Below, in pieces: positions 35,247 to 47,971 of a stretch of 64,000 nucleotides of DNA (within the stretch, counting starts at the first letter, position 1; every line of letters starts with the position of its first letter). The notes under the pieces are model-generated. The model saw only the letters and a list, made by a program, of their open reading frames with translations. It searched no databases and was not told the DNA's origin. Source of the DNA: Chytridium lagenaria (Eukaryota > Chytridiomycota > Chytridiomycetes > Chytridiales > Chytridiaceae); assembly GCA_025449115.1 (NCBI GenBank), contig JAHLKC010000068.1, positions 62,001 through 126,000 on the forward strand. Reading direction: 5' to 3'. A program made the position numbers and the translations under genes.

Positions 35247-38200
35247 AGCCACACCCCGTCCTCTCCTCTCCACTCTCGTCTAGAAACTCCTCTTCGACCC
35301 TCCTCCTGCCCTCCTCAAAAATACCCGAACAACAACCGCTCCGTCGCCATGGCCTCCCTCCCAATGAAGTCATGGACACCTTACCTTACCACCCCCCCGC
35401 ACATCCCTCATGGCAGAAGGACGAAATCCTGTACGAGTCAGCCATGAATACATCCCCTTCCTACGTCAACCCTCTCATCCTCCTCGCATCCGCAGCGTCA
35501 TCCTCGCAGCCGCATCGCCCGACACAACGCCACAACAGCTTCTCCATCACAGGTTCTTTGTCCCAACCAGCCCATCCCTGTTTAGCGACCACACCTACAC
35601 GGGTCCTACACCAAGTCGCAGTGTCTCGGTTGCGGACGATGGCGTGGTGAATCACGTGGAATGTGGGAAGACGGCGACAATAACTAAACTCTCTGTCCAT
35701 TTGTACACTCTTTTTCCCTCTTCAACCGCATTTGTTAAGTTTTCGAGCGTGTGGCTACCCTTTCACATTTGTTTTTCTTTCGTTTCTATTAAGCCATCCA
35801 AAAAGAATCCACTATTTGCTGTCCTCCGAAATCACCCTTTTCCGAACAACATGAAAACCCTCCCATACTGCTTTCACGTATCAAAAGACTCTCAAAGAAA
35901 CCCTTAAAAAGATACCTTTCATTGTAGCTGCCACCCTCCTCACCTTCCCCCACCGTTTGTTCATGTAACACTCACGTAACCTCATTACCTTCACTGACAT
36001 TTGTTATCCCTTTTTTTTTGTATTTGCTGCAAATAACACACACGCATACACACACATACTTAAAACAGGATTTTATAATCAGTCTTATGCAATGTTCTTG
36101 AATTTTTATTTTTATGCCGAAAACCATTTTGTAAAAACAACGTAGCAAGGAAAGAACCATGTCATCAAAATCAATGGATTTAAAGTCTAGAAAACCCAGA
36201 GATGGATATGAATCTTTTTACATATTTTTTCCTCTCTTTCTTTCTTCATTTTATTATTATATAAAACACGTCATACGCAAAAACCAACAACAAAAATTAT
36301 CATTTTTACCGTTCGGTCTCGGGGAGATCCAAAGACCAAAGTAATGGATGTTCTGGAACCTAACGAAAAAAATAGAAACCAAACCCCCTCCCTCCTTGAC
36401 CCTAAAAACTTTGTGTTTTATTCATCCTAAAAAAGACACGGTTCCTTTTTCTTTTCCATTTGGTTTGTTCTGGAACAAAAAAAAAAAAAAGACTTTTGGT
36501 GTCACCTTCATTTTTATTCTTTTTTTTTCCTTTTTTTTCCTTTTCATTTAAAGAATTCAATTTTTTAAAATTATGATATTTACCGGCTTGGTCTTTCTTT
36601 AATGATGTTTAACAAGCAAACGGGTGGATGGTTTGTTTTTTTTGGGTGGGAGTGCATGGGCCGATCCCCATCTTGCGGATCATGCCGGGAAACCTCATGG
36701 GAAGGACTCAAGGAGGGAAGGAAGGGGAGGGACAGCAAGCCAAAAGGCGGGAGGTGATGCCGTGTGAGGGTGCGCCCTTGTCTTTTTTTCGTTGTCCAAT
36801 TTTATTTTGAGTATGGACTTGTTGGTTTTTTTTTTGGTTTTCCCATTACACGTGGGATGGTGGGGCTTCATGAACTCGCCACCTCTCCTGCGGCCAAGAC
36901 TAAGAGTTCCCTCTGTCTCAAGTCAAGTCAAGTACTCAAGACAGTAAGACTGTATAATTATGAACTGATGGGGATATACTATGGGGCGCCGTTTTTCCCG
37001 TTTTTCTTACATGTCTTTTTCAAACTCTTTCATGTTTTCTCGTGTGGATCAAAAATGTATAACGACGAATCACTTTGGTTTTCTGTAAAAATGAGATATA
37101 GTCCGTTCAATACATTGGAACTTTTTGTTACAAGATGATAAGAATATTGGGGAAAGACCAGACCGTTCGTTTGTCAATCCCTGTGGCGTTTTACGGTGGT
37201 GGGTTAAATGCGGCGTGGTCCATTCACCCAGACGTCCTGGGAATGACCAAAGATTATTCACTGAAAAGTTTTTTGGTTGGCCTGGGTTCTTTTCCCATCA
37301 TTTGCAAGCATCAACGCCCCCATCACATTTCCTGAAAAACACACAAATTGAGTCATGACCTTTTTTCTTTTACCCTGAGGTTTTGTTTTACTTTCAAGTT
37401 TTTTTGTTTTTTTTTTGATCCGATCGAATAAAATAAGGGCAGGAAAGTTTATGTTGTTTTTGCCGGTGCCGGAGCCGTGATACCAAATGAGGAAGAGAAG
37501 ACGAAGAGTTATCCCGAAGGCCGAATGGCTCACTGTTGATGAGGTTATTAGCAGTGCTTTGTGAGGGGTGAAGCTTTGGGTTTGCAGGTGAAGCCTCGCT
37601 GCAGATGATCGGTGTACTTTTGACAAAACTCATTTAAAAGCCTGTGCTCGGATGTCGGACAACTTTATATAAATACAGAGATGGCATTTATAGAGTTTCG
37701 TGGCATACCGTTTGGTTCAACGAATGCCAACAATTGAACAAACAAACTTCAAGATGTTTAGCATCGTTTGAGACCGAGTAGAATAATACTACTTTTACTC
37801 CTATAACCGCACTTTTGGCTTGGTGGATAAAAACACGGGCATCAGGTTGACTGGCGATTTCAAATGGGATCGCTTCAGACAGTAATAAATGAATGCATAG
37901 GATATAATTGTATTAGTGAGTTATAATGCGTGTAGCGTCGAAGTCGAAAGCTCAAAAGCTAAAACAGTTATATTCTGGGATCGTGAGTTAAAAAAAAGAG
38001 GAGGTGAGTTGGTTTTTTGTAGCCTTTCAGAGTTTGCAAGGATGTTAAGAGAGGACTTCGAACAGAGGGGCCTGGGTTCATGACGTGATGGAGTACACTT
38101 TGTAGAGTACTTGTTTTCTTTCGTTTAGGCATCCGTGCATGCCACAACGTTAGGAGGGTTTCTGTTAGAGTCTCAAACACCATAATCCCTTGAACACTAC

Positions 38201-38257
38201 AACGTCGTAATTAACACATTTATCGTATTTTTTGAGTAGGCAAATTTTTTCATTCCA
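35247..38257. other. Intergenic region, possible C-terminal extension at its left end
   Basis: From 35247 to about 35650, a second frame continues Ser/Pro-rich coding sequence (for example LPPNEVMDTLPYHPP) and may belong to the response regulator. Beyond that I find no gene. The stretch from 35700 to 37450 is T-rich with long T and A runs. Overlapping frames near 37070-37630 look random. Confidence 0.5.
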
Positions 38258-39474
38258 ATGCAAGGCCCGCCGTGCAAAAAGTGCAAGGCCCCGACCACGG
38301 AAGTGATCAGCAACTCTGAGAACAATCCAGGCAGTAAGTAATAACTGTCAGCCGTAATGGAAAAGACATGGTGCGTTCAGGTTTTCTTACAGTGCTTTAG
38401 GACCTTACTGGAGGTGCTTGGCCCATAGCTTTTCAGAGTGGGCAGATGGGACTTCGCTGCATCCGGGACCTTCGGCGGCGCGGTATGCCGAAGTTCGGGC
38501 TGCGTCATCTCAGCAGATGGCTCAAGACTTAAGCATGCTGTCCAGGAGCATACCTCAGCAAGCTACTGCGGCCAGTATGTCCACTTATGGTATGTCTTTA
38601 TTCTCCTTTAGTTTCAAAAGCTTTCTAGAGTTGCGATCTTTTAACCACCTTGACATGGAAATCAGGTGGCTACCGACCGCCAAACACCCATCCAGCCGTG
38701 GCGTGATGGAAACCGCTCCGAGAACGCCAGACGCTCAAATCCGCTTCAACCCTTATGTCACTCCCAACACCAAACCTCAAGCCTCCGCATCGCGACCGGC
38801 TCAACCTCGCTTCATCTCTCAACAACAACAACAATTTCCTACAACCTCTCAGTCCCTCTCGCAATCCACCGGCATATCAGATTCTCTCACTCAACCCATT
38901 TTGCATGAGGAACCTCCACCCTATGATCTTGGGTTGAATGAGGTCGACGACATTCCACCGTCCCTCTCACCCGCAACCAACGTCATCAAAAACCACTCAG
39001 TCCATCTCGAAGTGGTCATCAATTCGAGCCATACAATGGCGACGAGTTGCCTGACATCTCTTCCCCAATTCTCCGCATCTCAGCCTCCTCGTCGTCTCAA
39101 GGTTCCTCTCAGGATCGCCCTCATTTGGCCCAGGTGTCTCAAGGCTCCTCTCAGGATCGCCCTCATTTAGCCCAGGCGTCTCAAGGCTCCTCTCAGGATC
39201 GTCCTATTCTCTCGCCCAGGGGTTATCACGGGCATCGTCTCAGTCGGTTGCAGATAATATGATGGAGGGTGCGGAGTCTTTTGATGTGCCTGAAGAAGAT
39301 GAGGAGACCAGGATCGCCATGGAGCCGTTGATGCTTCATATGAGACGTATGAGGCAAAGGATCCACAAATTGAAGAATCAGAATGAAGGGTTTAAAAAGA
39401 TTGTTGAGAGGCTTCAGAAGGAGGGGGCGATGAGGAATAAGTTTTGTGAGAGGTGTATGGGGGATATGAGGTGA
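38258..39474 (+). CDS. GRF-type zinc-finger protein with C-terminal coiled coil
   Basis: From ATG 38258, exon 1 (to 38333) encodes MQGPPCKKCKAPTTEVI and ends in NNPG. A 67-nt intron to 38400 joins it in frame to RPYWRCLAHSFSEWADG. Together these match the GRF zinc finger (Cys-x2-Cys, then Asn-x-Gly-Arg-x-Tyr/Phe-x-Cys, then Phe-x-x-Trp). The usual last Cys appears replaced by His. GRF fingers bind single-stranded nucleic acid in APE2, TOP3A, NEIL3 and TTF2. The middle is Ser/Gln/Pro-rich, including a QQQQQ run and a 14-residue repeat (SQGSSQDRPHLAQ) encoded by 39095-39220. The C-terminus, RIAMEPLMLHMRRMRQRIHK onward, is a probable coiled coil ending with a Cys-x2-Cys (FCERCMGDMR). Frame changes near 38660, 39040 and 39250 make the internal model uncertain. 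Confidence 0.65.
39095..39220 (+). repeat. 42-bp in-frame tandem repeat
   Basis: Nearly three copies (39095-39136, 39137-39178, and a diverging third to about 39220) encode SQGSSQDRPHLAQ-type units in the GRF-finger gene. Confidence 0.9.
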
Positions 39475-40551
39475 TCAGATTTGCGAAATTCTTTATTTAT
39501 TCTCTCTCTCTCCTTCTCTCTTGTTTTGTTGATCATTGAATAGATTTCGTTCTAGCAATATTCCCCCTTCCCCATAATTGTGCTGTGCTTTGCCTTGTCT
39601 CCTTATTGCTGTCTCCAAAAAATGCTCTTCTCCCGAGCATTTCCCAACTCACCTTCTTTTCCGCCATTTTTGTAGAATACTGTTTCTCTTGCAATTCGCT
39701 GTATTCCTTTGTCGCTTTATTTTCAATCAAGTATTAATAAAAAGGAAAGTGATGGCCGAAGCCTATTTACGCTACTTACTTTACATAAACGGTGTTATAG
39801 GTTAAGACTGCCATTTTTAAATCCGTCTGGATACCAGAACAACAATCTGGTCAAAGTTACTCGGTATATAAGGCCTATTGCCTAGAGTTAGATATAAAGT
39901 GGAATGCCGAATTGCATGGTCGCTATTACATCTAAATCCATCAGCTGGACCGCAAAAAACTCAGGAAGTGCGTTCTTACGTTTAGCTTTCTTTTGAGAAA
40001 CTTAAGGGTTTTTTTTGATAGCGATAGTATGAAGCTTAGGGCCTTTCTAATTGTGTTGTCCTGTCTAAGCCTCATTTCATCCACAATTTACATTTTTCGC
40101 TGACCCAACGGTTTTCCCAGATTTCCACTCACAGCTTGCTCATGGGTTATTCGGGTCGGCGTCTGCGTTGGTCGAAATGAGCAGGACGAAAATTGGGAGC
40201 TTGTGAATGTAAGTGAAGAATACGAGGCGATTCACAAAGGATAGAGACTACGGGTTTTTTACGAGACCGACGGAACCTTTGGTATTTCATGCGAGGCGTT
40301 TTAAAGAGAAGAATTAAACGTTGAAGGAACAGAATGATGGATTAAAAATAGAACTGTGTGAGATAAAAATCAGGCACTAATTTATCGAATTTGTTATGGT
40401 CGTTGCTTGCTAGAAATACGTTAAGGTAATGCCTGCTGAATACTTTCCTATCGAGACATATCTCAATTTTTAAGTGAACAATAATAAATACGAAATTATA
40501 GCAGAGATGTATTGGTATTAAATATAATATGAACAAGTTAAGGAAGGTTCA
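39475..40551. other. Convergent intergenic region
   Basis: This separates the 3' ends of the GRF-finger gene (+) and the next gene (-). It is AT-rich. No coding sequence is recognised. Confidence 0.5.
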
Positions 40552-42697
40552 TCACGTCCTCCCCACCTTCTCCTGCTGCTGAATCCTTGCCAGCTTCCCC
40601 TGCAACGTGGCAGCACCGACCCCTGTCGCAAACCCGTCCCCACTCTCTTTTGGCGGTGAGTTTGTGAGACTATGACTTTCGTCCAACACCACCGTTACAG
40701 GTGCAGTCGGCGGTCTTGACGCATATGTCCAGCTCCTCGATCTGGTCAAACTAGGGAGTGAGGATACCAATGCCAAAGGACCCGATACAGCGGTTTGAAG
40801 TGTGCGCTGATGATCCGAAGGGCGGTTATTTTCTTTCCCCATAAGATTGAACGGGTATACGGGCTTGTTGGCACGTGTTGCATCCGCATCAGTTGAAAGT
40901 AAGGGATTGGGCGTCGATGATGGCGATCCAGCTAAACCCCCTCTCGACGGTTCGGACTGAGGCAAATTTTCGTAATGGGGCCACAAGATCAAGGACGGAT
41001 CGTTTCACCACCGAACGGTTAACGATCATGCTGTCCTTTGACGCGGCTTCAGATTCAATCCAGTCTCTGTCTGGCGTCGTGGTAGCGAGAAGAGAGTGGT
41101 CGATCTTTTCGCCGTCCTTCCTAACGAGAGGCGACGAGTCGAGCATATTCATGACGTCAGGTTGATCACCGGCGGTGGTGCGACTGCTGTCAGAGTTTTG
41201 GGTGGCTTTCATAGACGTCCCAATAGATGCGCGACTGTCATCAAGAGGATTACGTGTTGACGTTATGATAGGGGTTCCTTTATGAAATTCCGAGGGAGAA
41301 AAGAGAGCCTTTACAGGGTCTGCCTCATCCATTTCAGTGTCGTTGTTAGGCCGCTGTGGAGATGATGTCAGGTCTTTCCGGAGATTGGGTGGAACGGGTT
41401 GTGAGGGGAGCATGCTTGTTTCGAGAAGGGGCGAGCGGGTCTTGCTGCTGTGATCAGGTGTCTCAGAGACGTGGGTTTGGCTTGCGGATACGCCGGCAAG
41501 GAAAGCGGAATCCATGATAGGAATACTGGGGAAGTCCACCTCGGTTGTAGCTTTTGATGACAATTTTTCCATTCTCGATACCAGCTGGAGGTATGGCTTC
41601 TGATAGTTTTTGACGTGCTCGGCTACGTTTTTTCATGTCTAATACAAAGGCTTCCTCATCACTACTAAGATTGGCTAATTCGGCTTGAGCCATCTCTACC
41701 GAAAGTGAACGTTTGCGTTTCTTCTCGTTAACTTGCGCGAGAGGAAGACGGATCTCGCTGCTCATATCTGTGATATTGGGTTGGGGATTGAAGCAGCTTG
41801 GCGTTGAAAGATCAAAGTCTCCCTCTGAAGGTCCATGAATCATGTCGTGACATTTTTGATGAATGTTATCGAGGAAAACATCCCATCTTTTGTGGCGAGT
41901 AGTTTCATGAACGTTTTCAAGCTTTTCATCAAGAAATTGGTCGTAGATTCTAGAGGCAATCGATTGGTGAATTTCAAACCTAATTAAATCCTTTTTGTTA
42001 ACATAATTGTTTATACAAAAAGTAGGTTATCTTACATGACCGCTTATCAATTGCAAGCGAGAAATGACCAAGGGAGACAAACTGGGTCTCATCTGCCTTA
42101 TGGACTTCTGCTAGATTTTAAACATGTGACGCGATGCATCAGCATGCACCCAATGCAGGATTCCATTACACCTTGCAAATATCTTCTCTGACCCTGAACT
42201 CGGCCGAGTGATATGTCTTGGAAATAAAGGTCAGGAAGCAATTACGTTCATTCATTTACCCAAAAGTGGGAGCGACCTGGCCAGATCCGCTGCCTTTGAC
42301 CGCTCACCATTTCTTGATTCTTTAAGACTCATCATCAAAGTTATCTTTTTCCGTTTTATCAGAGCCTTGAAGCAAAAGTAAACCCTTGTCAGCAAGGTTG
42401 TAGATGGCTAAAATAAATAAACCTCTTCCATATTTGCCAGCTGGAGCAGTAACAAGAGATTTGAGTCCAGCTTTCTTGCGCAAAGGCTGATATCAAAGAG
42501 CAGTTTTGCTTCCACCTTGTTCTTGCAGCATCGGGAGATTAGGCCCGCAGGAATTTCAAGAAGGTCTCTGAATATGGCTAGGGTATGGTGTGCACCAACT
42601 TGCGAGGCAATGCCAGAATCCGTAGTTGACAAAAGTTCCCCAGAGTCGGTAAGGACCGAATATTCTCAGCGACACTAACATGTTTGCAGGATTCCAT
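40552..42697 (-). CDS. Unrecognised multi-exon protein, nuclear features
   Basis: A helical N-terminal part (VGAHHTLAIFRDLLEIPAGL, then KVEAKLLFDISLCARKLDSN) can be joined through introns to KSIRQMRPSLSPLVISRLQL and then to FEIHQSIASRIYDQFLDEKL and ETTRHKRWDVFLDNIHQKCH. The rest is Ser/Pro/Asp-rich. It contains two basic clusters that could import it to the nucleus (NEKKRKRSL, DMKKRSRARQ) and a KEN tripeptide (MGKENNRP) of the kind used for cyclosome-mediated turnover. The end is LARIQQQEKVGRT. Frame changes near 40985, 41570 and 42050 are not explained. The far 5' end, and whether 42360-42697 is a separate gene, are uncertain. No family recognised; a chromatin or cell-cycle role is only a guess from composition. 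Confidence 0.5.
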
Positions 42698-42812
42698 ACT
42701 TCCTCAATAGCTGTGAAAGTAAAGGTTATAGTTCCTCGACGGACTTCGTCCGGGTCTTCTCCACCTGTCCAAGTCTATTTACGTGGGTGTGACAATTGTT
42801 AAACACATCGTG

Positions 42813-44343
42813 ATGGATTTTGTGAAGAGTTGGGGCCTGCCCGCCATCCCACTCTCTATAGCGCTCTCGCTGCTTCATAACCCCATTGCCGTGTCGCTCT
42901 GCCTTTCGGCTGTCGGAGGATATCTAACATGGAAATTCATCCCACTCGCAAGTGCTTCTTTTATCAAGCATGGTCGATTTGGTCGTGATCTACTAAAGAA
43001 GGACAAACCAGTAATGTGAGGAACAACAAACTGAATGGCGGTCACTCATCGACATAAATGTAGACCAGAAAGCATGGGACTTATAGCTGGGATCATATAC
43101 CTTGCTGTGATGTTTATTTTTATTCCGGTACCGTTTGTCTCGTGGTTTCAAGAAAGTTCATTCTTGGGTGAGAATAATGGGATCCGGCCTTTCCGCATGA
43201 TAGGGTAAGTTTGATCAGCAATGCTTAGCCTTGGCTCATATGTTTAATAGCTTGGACAATACCTCAGTGGTCTCCTTACACTTTTCAGCATGCTTTTCCT
43301 TGGATTCGTTGATGATGTTGTGGATATTCGCTGGAGGGTCAAAATTTGGATGCCACTCATAGCATCAATGCCGCTACTCATGGTTTACTTCGTAACTTAC
43401 AACGGTACTCATGTGGTAATGCCCATGCCATTAAGACCCTTTTTTGGACGGATCGTGGATTTAGGTAACTTGTGAATCGAATAATAAATAATGTTGCCAG
43501 GATATCTTTACTATCTTTACATGGTTGCTCTCTGCATTTTTTCGACGAACGCGATCAATATAATTGCCGGTGCCAATGGAGTGGAGGGGGTTCAAGTCCT
43601 CGTCATCGCGTGCTCAATTCTCATAAACAACTTGGTGCAAGTCTCTACAGCCTCGTTTGCTACAACGATTGAATCTCATCTAACCTCTATGTATTTCCTC
43701 ATGCCTCTTATTGGCGTAACAACAGGATATCTTTTACATAATTGGTTAGTAATTCGGGGGGTAGTTTGGAATCTAACTGATAATCCTTCCGTTACCAGGT
43801 GCCCGGCGAGAGTGTTTGGAGGCGACACATTTGTGTATTTTGGAGGAATGACTTTTGCAGTCGTTGGAATTCTTGGCCGATTTACAAAAGACTGTGATAT
43901 TGTTCATGATCCCACAAGTATTCAATTTCCTCTATTCATGTCCGCAATTATTTGGTTTCGTCGAATGCCCACGACATCGAATGCCCAGGTAAAAACCACT
44001 TCAATTTGCCAACAAAATACTTAAACTCCATTTTAGATTAAACGAAAAAACGAATATGATCGAACCGTCGGTGGCTTCGTTGAAAAACACTAAAAGTCTT
44101 GGCCGGCTAATGGTGCGATTTCTCGAAGCCTTGGGTATGGCACGGGTAAAGCGCGACAGTAAAACAGGAGACATGTTGGAAGTCAACAACTTGACATTAC
44201 TGAATCTAATACTCGTGCACAGCGGCCCAATTCCAGAGTCTCAGCTTGCTGTCCGTTTGATTCTGATTCAAGTTGCGTGCAGCGTGTTGGGGTTCACTAT
44301 TCGCTACGGATTTGCATTCCTCATGTATTCTGACAAGACATAG
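42813..44343 (+). CDS. ALG7: UDP-GlcNAc:dolichyl-phosphate GlcNAc-1-phosphotransferase
   Basis: The enzyme makes GlcNAc-PP-dolichol, the first step of N-glycan assembly at the ER membrane, and is the tunicamycin target. Exons from ATG 42813 join through GT-AG introns and encode a multispan protein. Hallmarks are [30 protein letters not shown] (the Asp-Asp metal motif), [16 protein letters not shown] (the Asn-rich loop) and [19 protein letters not shown] followed by RFTK. The final exon gives [14 protein letters not shown] and ends MYSDKT, as in yeast Alg7 and human DPAGT1. The conserved part after RFTK ([20 protein letters not shown]) reads only after removing one A from the run at 43886-43889. 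The ATG lies about 115 bp from the proposed start of the preceding minus-strand gene, so the promoter is probably shared. Confidence 0.96.
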
Positions 44344-44944
44344 AATACGGTCTCTGCTGTATATAAAGATTTTTTGCAGATGCGAATGAATTTTAAATAG
44401 AATGATATAAAGTCAAAGCAGATACATAGGAAGCTCCAGATATATTTAATTTTATTTCGCGTATTATAAACTTTTCAGCTTCCCGTCCTTCAAGAACTTA
44501 TTATTTATAAGTTATTTTGTTCACCATTAATTCTGTTATGTAAGTTCCCATTTCATTGCCGTGATGCGTAGCTGCTTCCATAAGTATCTTCGTGGTTATT
44601 GCCGTTCTGTCCAGAATTTATGATACTTGTGAAATTACTAGGTAAGTCATTTACAATCGTATGATGTTAGTTTGACCACGAATTCTTTCCGGCACAGCCT
44701 GGTGTATAAGTCCTTGAATAATATCGAAACCCTTTTAATGGTAATAAATGTACTTGGTACAGGGGGGTTGTGATTCTCTGGGATTAATGTGTATTGTTGT
44801 GGTCAGACGGATTTGGACGAAAGGAGAAAATAATTTTTTTGGTGAATAAAAAACACAGATATAGATACGAGTGGAAGGAAAGCTGAGGAAAATAATATTA
44901 CAAGGGGCTTGACAGCAATAAAAAAAAAGAAGAATTCTCAAAAT
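44344..44944. other. Convergent intergenic region
   Basis: AT-rich space between the 3' ends of ALG7 (+) and the antiporter gene (-). Nothing else is seen. Confidence 0.5.
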
Positions 44945-47494
44945 TTAATGTGAAAGAGCTCTCTCAGAGTGGCCTTGAACCGTAATGACACTGGCGACAG
45001 TTTCTCGGTCTACCCACAGCTTCAAGGCATTGTTCGAGTAGGCAGAAGCTCCGAGAATGATCAAATCACCCTCAGAATTGGCCACTTCTCCAGCTTTAGC
45101 GATGATAGCGGCTATGGAGCCTGGCTCTTCGTTTCGCTGTAGCTTAGCTCGTAAGGCCCCCAAATCTGAGATCATCTCGTCAAGAAAATCATCGGCTTGC
45201 TCATTTAATGTTTGAATTGATACGTTTGCGGTACCTAGTGATTTTGGCGATGAAGAAAAGATGCGAAGGATCGAGACTTGAACTGAAGGTGCTGCACCTC
45301 GAGTAAGATGATAAGCAAGCTGCAAAGCTTCTCGGTCATCTCGTCCACCAAAGTACGGAACAAAGATGCGCTGCGGCTTGGAAAGCAGTGACTCTGTAGA
45401 GCCTGCAGAGTCCTTCCCGGACAATCCCCTCAAAACCCCAAACCCACGATCGATGAAGACGGCAACGGTACATGGCGAGTCTCGTTGAACAGCATCGACA
45501 AGAGAGTGCATGTGATTCTCATCGACAAGGCTCGAAAGATCTGCGGCGTGCTGCCAGGGAATAAGAAGAAGGTTTGCTTCATTGTCAACTGCGGCAGAAA
45601 CGATTTGGTCAGGAAATTCCTCGATATTCGCCACTGCTAACAGTGACGAGACGGCGATGTTGTTTAAGGTTCCAAATGTCCGGAATACGGAAATCACTGG
45701 ATCGGAGCGAAGTGTGGAGTCCGCGTCGGTGGCAATCATAACGGTAGAGTTACGGTCTGACAGGCGAACCAGTCGAAGAGCGGTCACGACCATATCATCT
45801 TGCTTTTTTAGTAAGTCCGTTAAAGCCATCATTGCTGGGACGGCCGGCATTCCAGGAAGGTAGCAAAGGAGTTTCAATCCTTTTCAAATTTTGAGCTTTG
45901 TTGAGCTGCTTAACCTTGTCCTCTCCTGAAAGTAGCTCCTCCGAAGCATGCGGATGGGCAAGCTTTTTCTTCATGAAGATTAAAGAGACCAAAGGCAAGG
46001 AGGCAATAATCGAGATTAAAACCGCAGTAACTAGAATGGTATAGATCTTAGGGCTGATGACGTTGGCCTGAACACCAATATTTAAACACAATGAACTCAA
46101 GGAGGACTGAAAACGGAAAAAAAAAGCATAAAAGTTAGATGCCTTTTATAATGAATCTACAAACCCTTTGGTATTCATCAAGAGTCCTATAGCAAATGAG
46201 TCCCGAATCTCGAAGCCAGCAAACAACCTAGCCGCTACCCCCGCACCAAAAATCTTACCAACAGAGCTTACGGCGACAAAGAGAAAAACAAGTCCCCAAG
46301 CTGTACCGTCATTCAAAAGATCCAAGCGCACATGAAATCCAGCATGAACGAAATACTAGTCACAATTAGAATGATTTTTCGCGGCATAAGCTTGCTTACA
46401 ATAGGAAGGAAAACAATGTTAACCATATCCTCCAATTTCTCGAACAAGTTAATAGCAAATGAATGTCCGTGGGGTACAATCACACCAACAAGAAAGCCCC
46501 CGAAGATTGCGTGGGCTCCCAATGCCTGGGTGAAAAACCCAGACACTAGGACCATAGCCAAGACAGCAAACACAAGAATCTGCGAAACGGAGTCCGAGTT
46601 GTGGGATATTTCAACCCAGTGAACAAGGTATGGTCTAACCAGGTACCAAAGAAAGATAGCGTATGCGACGATAACGAGAAAGATGTATAGGGCGACCAGA
46701 GGGTTTCCAGGATTGTTTACAAAGGCGATGACGAAGACCAGAAATGACCAGGCAATAACATCGTCCACTGCACCAATTGCCAGCGTTGCTTGTCCGATGT
46801 TGGTTCCCAAAAGCTTTCTCTCCGTCAAAAATGCGAGCAATGGCAGGATAGTGAGTCATAGACATGGCAGCTGCAACAAAAAACGAAAAATGCTGTGTAT
46901 GATACGACAGATTCCGAATAGTTGCTGTAGAGTAGGGCTGCTGCACCAATAGTGGCACCGAAAGGAACGATGATCCCAGCAAGAGAGACAGCGACACTCT
47001 TTTTGACATTCCTCACAAATAACTGCGGATCAACCTCCAAGCCAACCTACATGAAGGTTAGTTTTCAAGAAAAATTCAACGGAATCTTACCAAGAATAAG
47101 TAGAAAACAAGACCGAATTCCCCCGGTAAGTCGAAGGATATCAAGGGACTTGTCTGGAAAAAGCTTTGACTTGAAGGCTGAAATCTTGGAGAGGGCAGAA
47201 GAACCCAGAATGATACCCCCCAAAACTTCTGCCACAACTCGTGGAAGTCGGGCATATGAAACGGCAACCTATCAATGCATGCATGAAAAAGGGAGGCTGA
47301 TTCAGTACATCTCGGGCAGTCTTCAAAGGAGGCTCAGAAAAGGACGATTCAAAGATACTGACATTGAATGTCCTGGCAACGGCAATAATGAGCAGCGCCT
47401 GGACTAGGAAAAGACTGACGGTATCATGGAGAGGGTCGTAGCCAGCAAGGAAAGATCCGTCTGAAGATGATGCACGCCGATTGAGGACACTCAT
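44945..47494 (-). CDS. KHA1: Kha1-like monovalent cation/proton antiporter (CPA2)
   Basis: From ATG 47494 the N-terminus (DPLHDTVSLFLVQALLIIAV) leads to LPRVVAEVLGGIILGSSAL, the CPA2 start. It continues with GLVFYLFLVGLEVDPQLF, MTHYPAIARI, ERKLLGTNIGQATLAIGAVD-D (the conserved acidic pair) and SGFFTQALGAHAIFGGFLVG. The C-terminal half (from about 45880) is soluble, with KLLCYLPGMPAVPAMMAL and PQRIFVPYFGGRDDREALQL, resembling the universal-stress-like domain seen in this family. Such antiporters exchange K+ or Na+ for H+ on Golgi-like membranes. Introns interrupt the membrane part. One-base frame changes are needed at an A run at 46827-46831 and near 45879-45885. The gene is divergent from the seven-span gene, with a CA repeat between. 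Confidence 0.92.
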
Positions 47495-47722
47495 ATGATA
47501 AAGTTTTGGAGGAGGAAAGGTTTGAAGGCAGAGTGTGACACAAGTTTCAGGTCAGCGATCTTTTCCTTCTGTGGAGTTCAGCTTAACAAACACGACAATG
47601 CCCCCAAGTGTAATAGAGAAAGATAACGTAAATAAGCTTTGATCCTTTATAAAACATGCGTACACAAAATATCGTTAAAGGTGATAAACGAAACACGTTA
47701 AAAATATCTATCTACATCTACA

Positions 47723-47763
<41 letters not shown>

Positions 47764-47971
47764 ACAATCACATTCCTTAAAAACATGGACCAAGAACTAT
47801 TGCGTGGTTTGCTATTCATAGAGGATTTAATTTTAAATTTGAATATGAAAAAAAGAGATGTACGTGTAGGTATTATGAGTATGTGGATACCTAGAAAGTA
47901 GAGTCAGATTAAGTCGTGATACCCTGATTTGTTGTGCTTGGCTGGGCAAACAGAGATTAACAAAAGAGTGA
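47495..47971. promoter_or_regulatory. Divergent intergenic region
   Basis: This 477-bp space separates the starts of the antiporter (-) and the seven-span membrane protein (+), so it should contain both promoters. It includes a CA microsatellite at about 47726-47760. No specific motif can be assigned. Confidence 0.45.
47726..47760. repeat. CA microsatellite
   Basis: A nearly perfect (CA)n tract on the plus strand. Confidence 0.92.

Noticed and set aside
37070..37630. Several frames on both strands with membrane-like or Gly-rich segments.
   Set aside because: Short, overlapping, with no conserved motif or intron logic.
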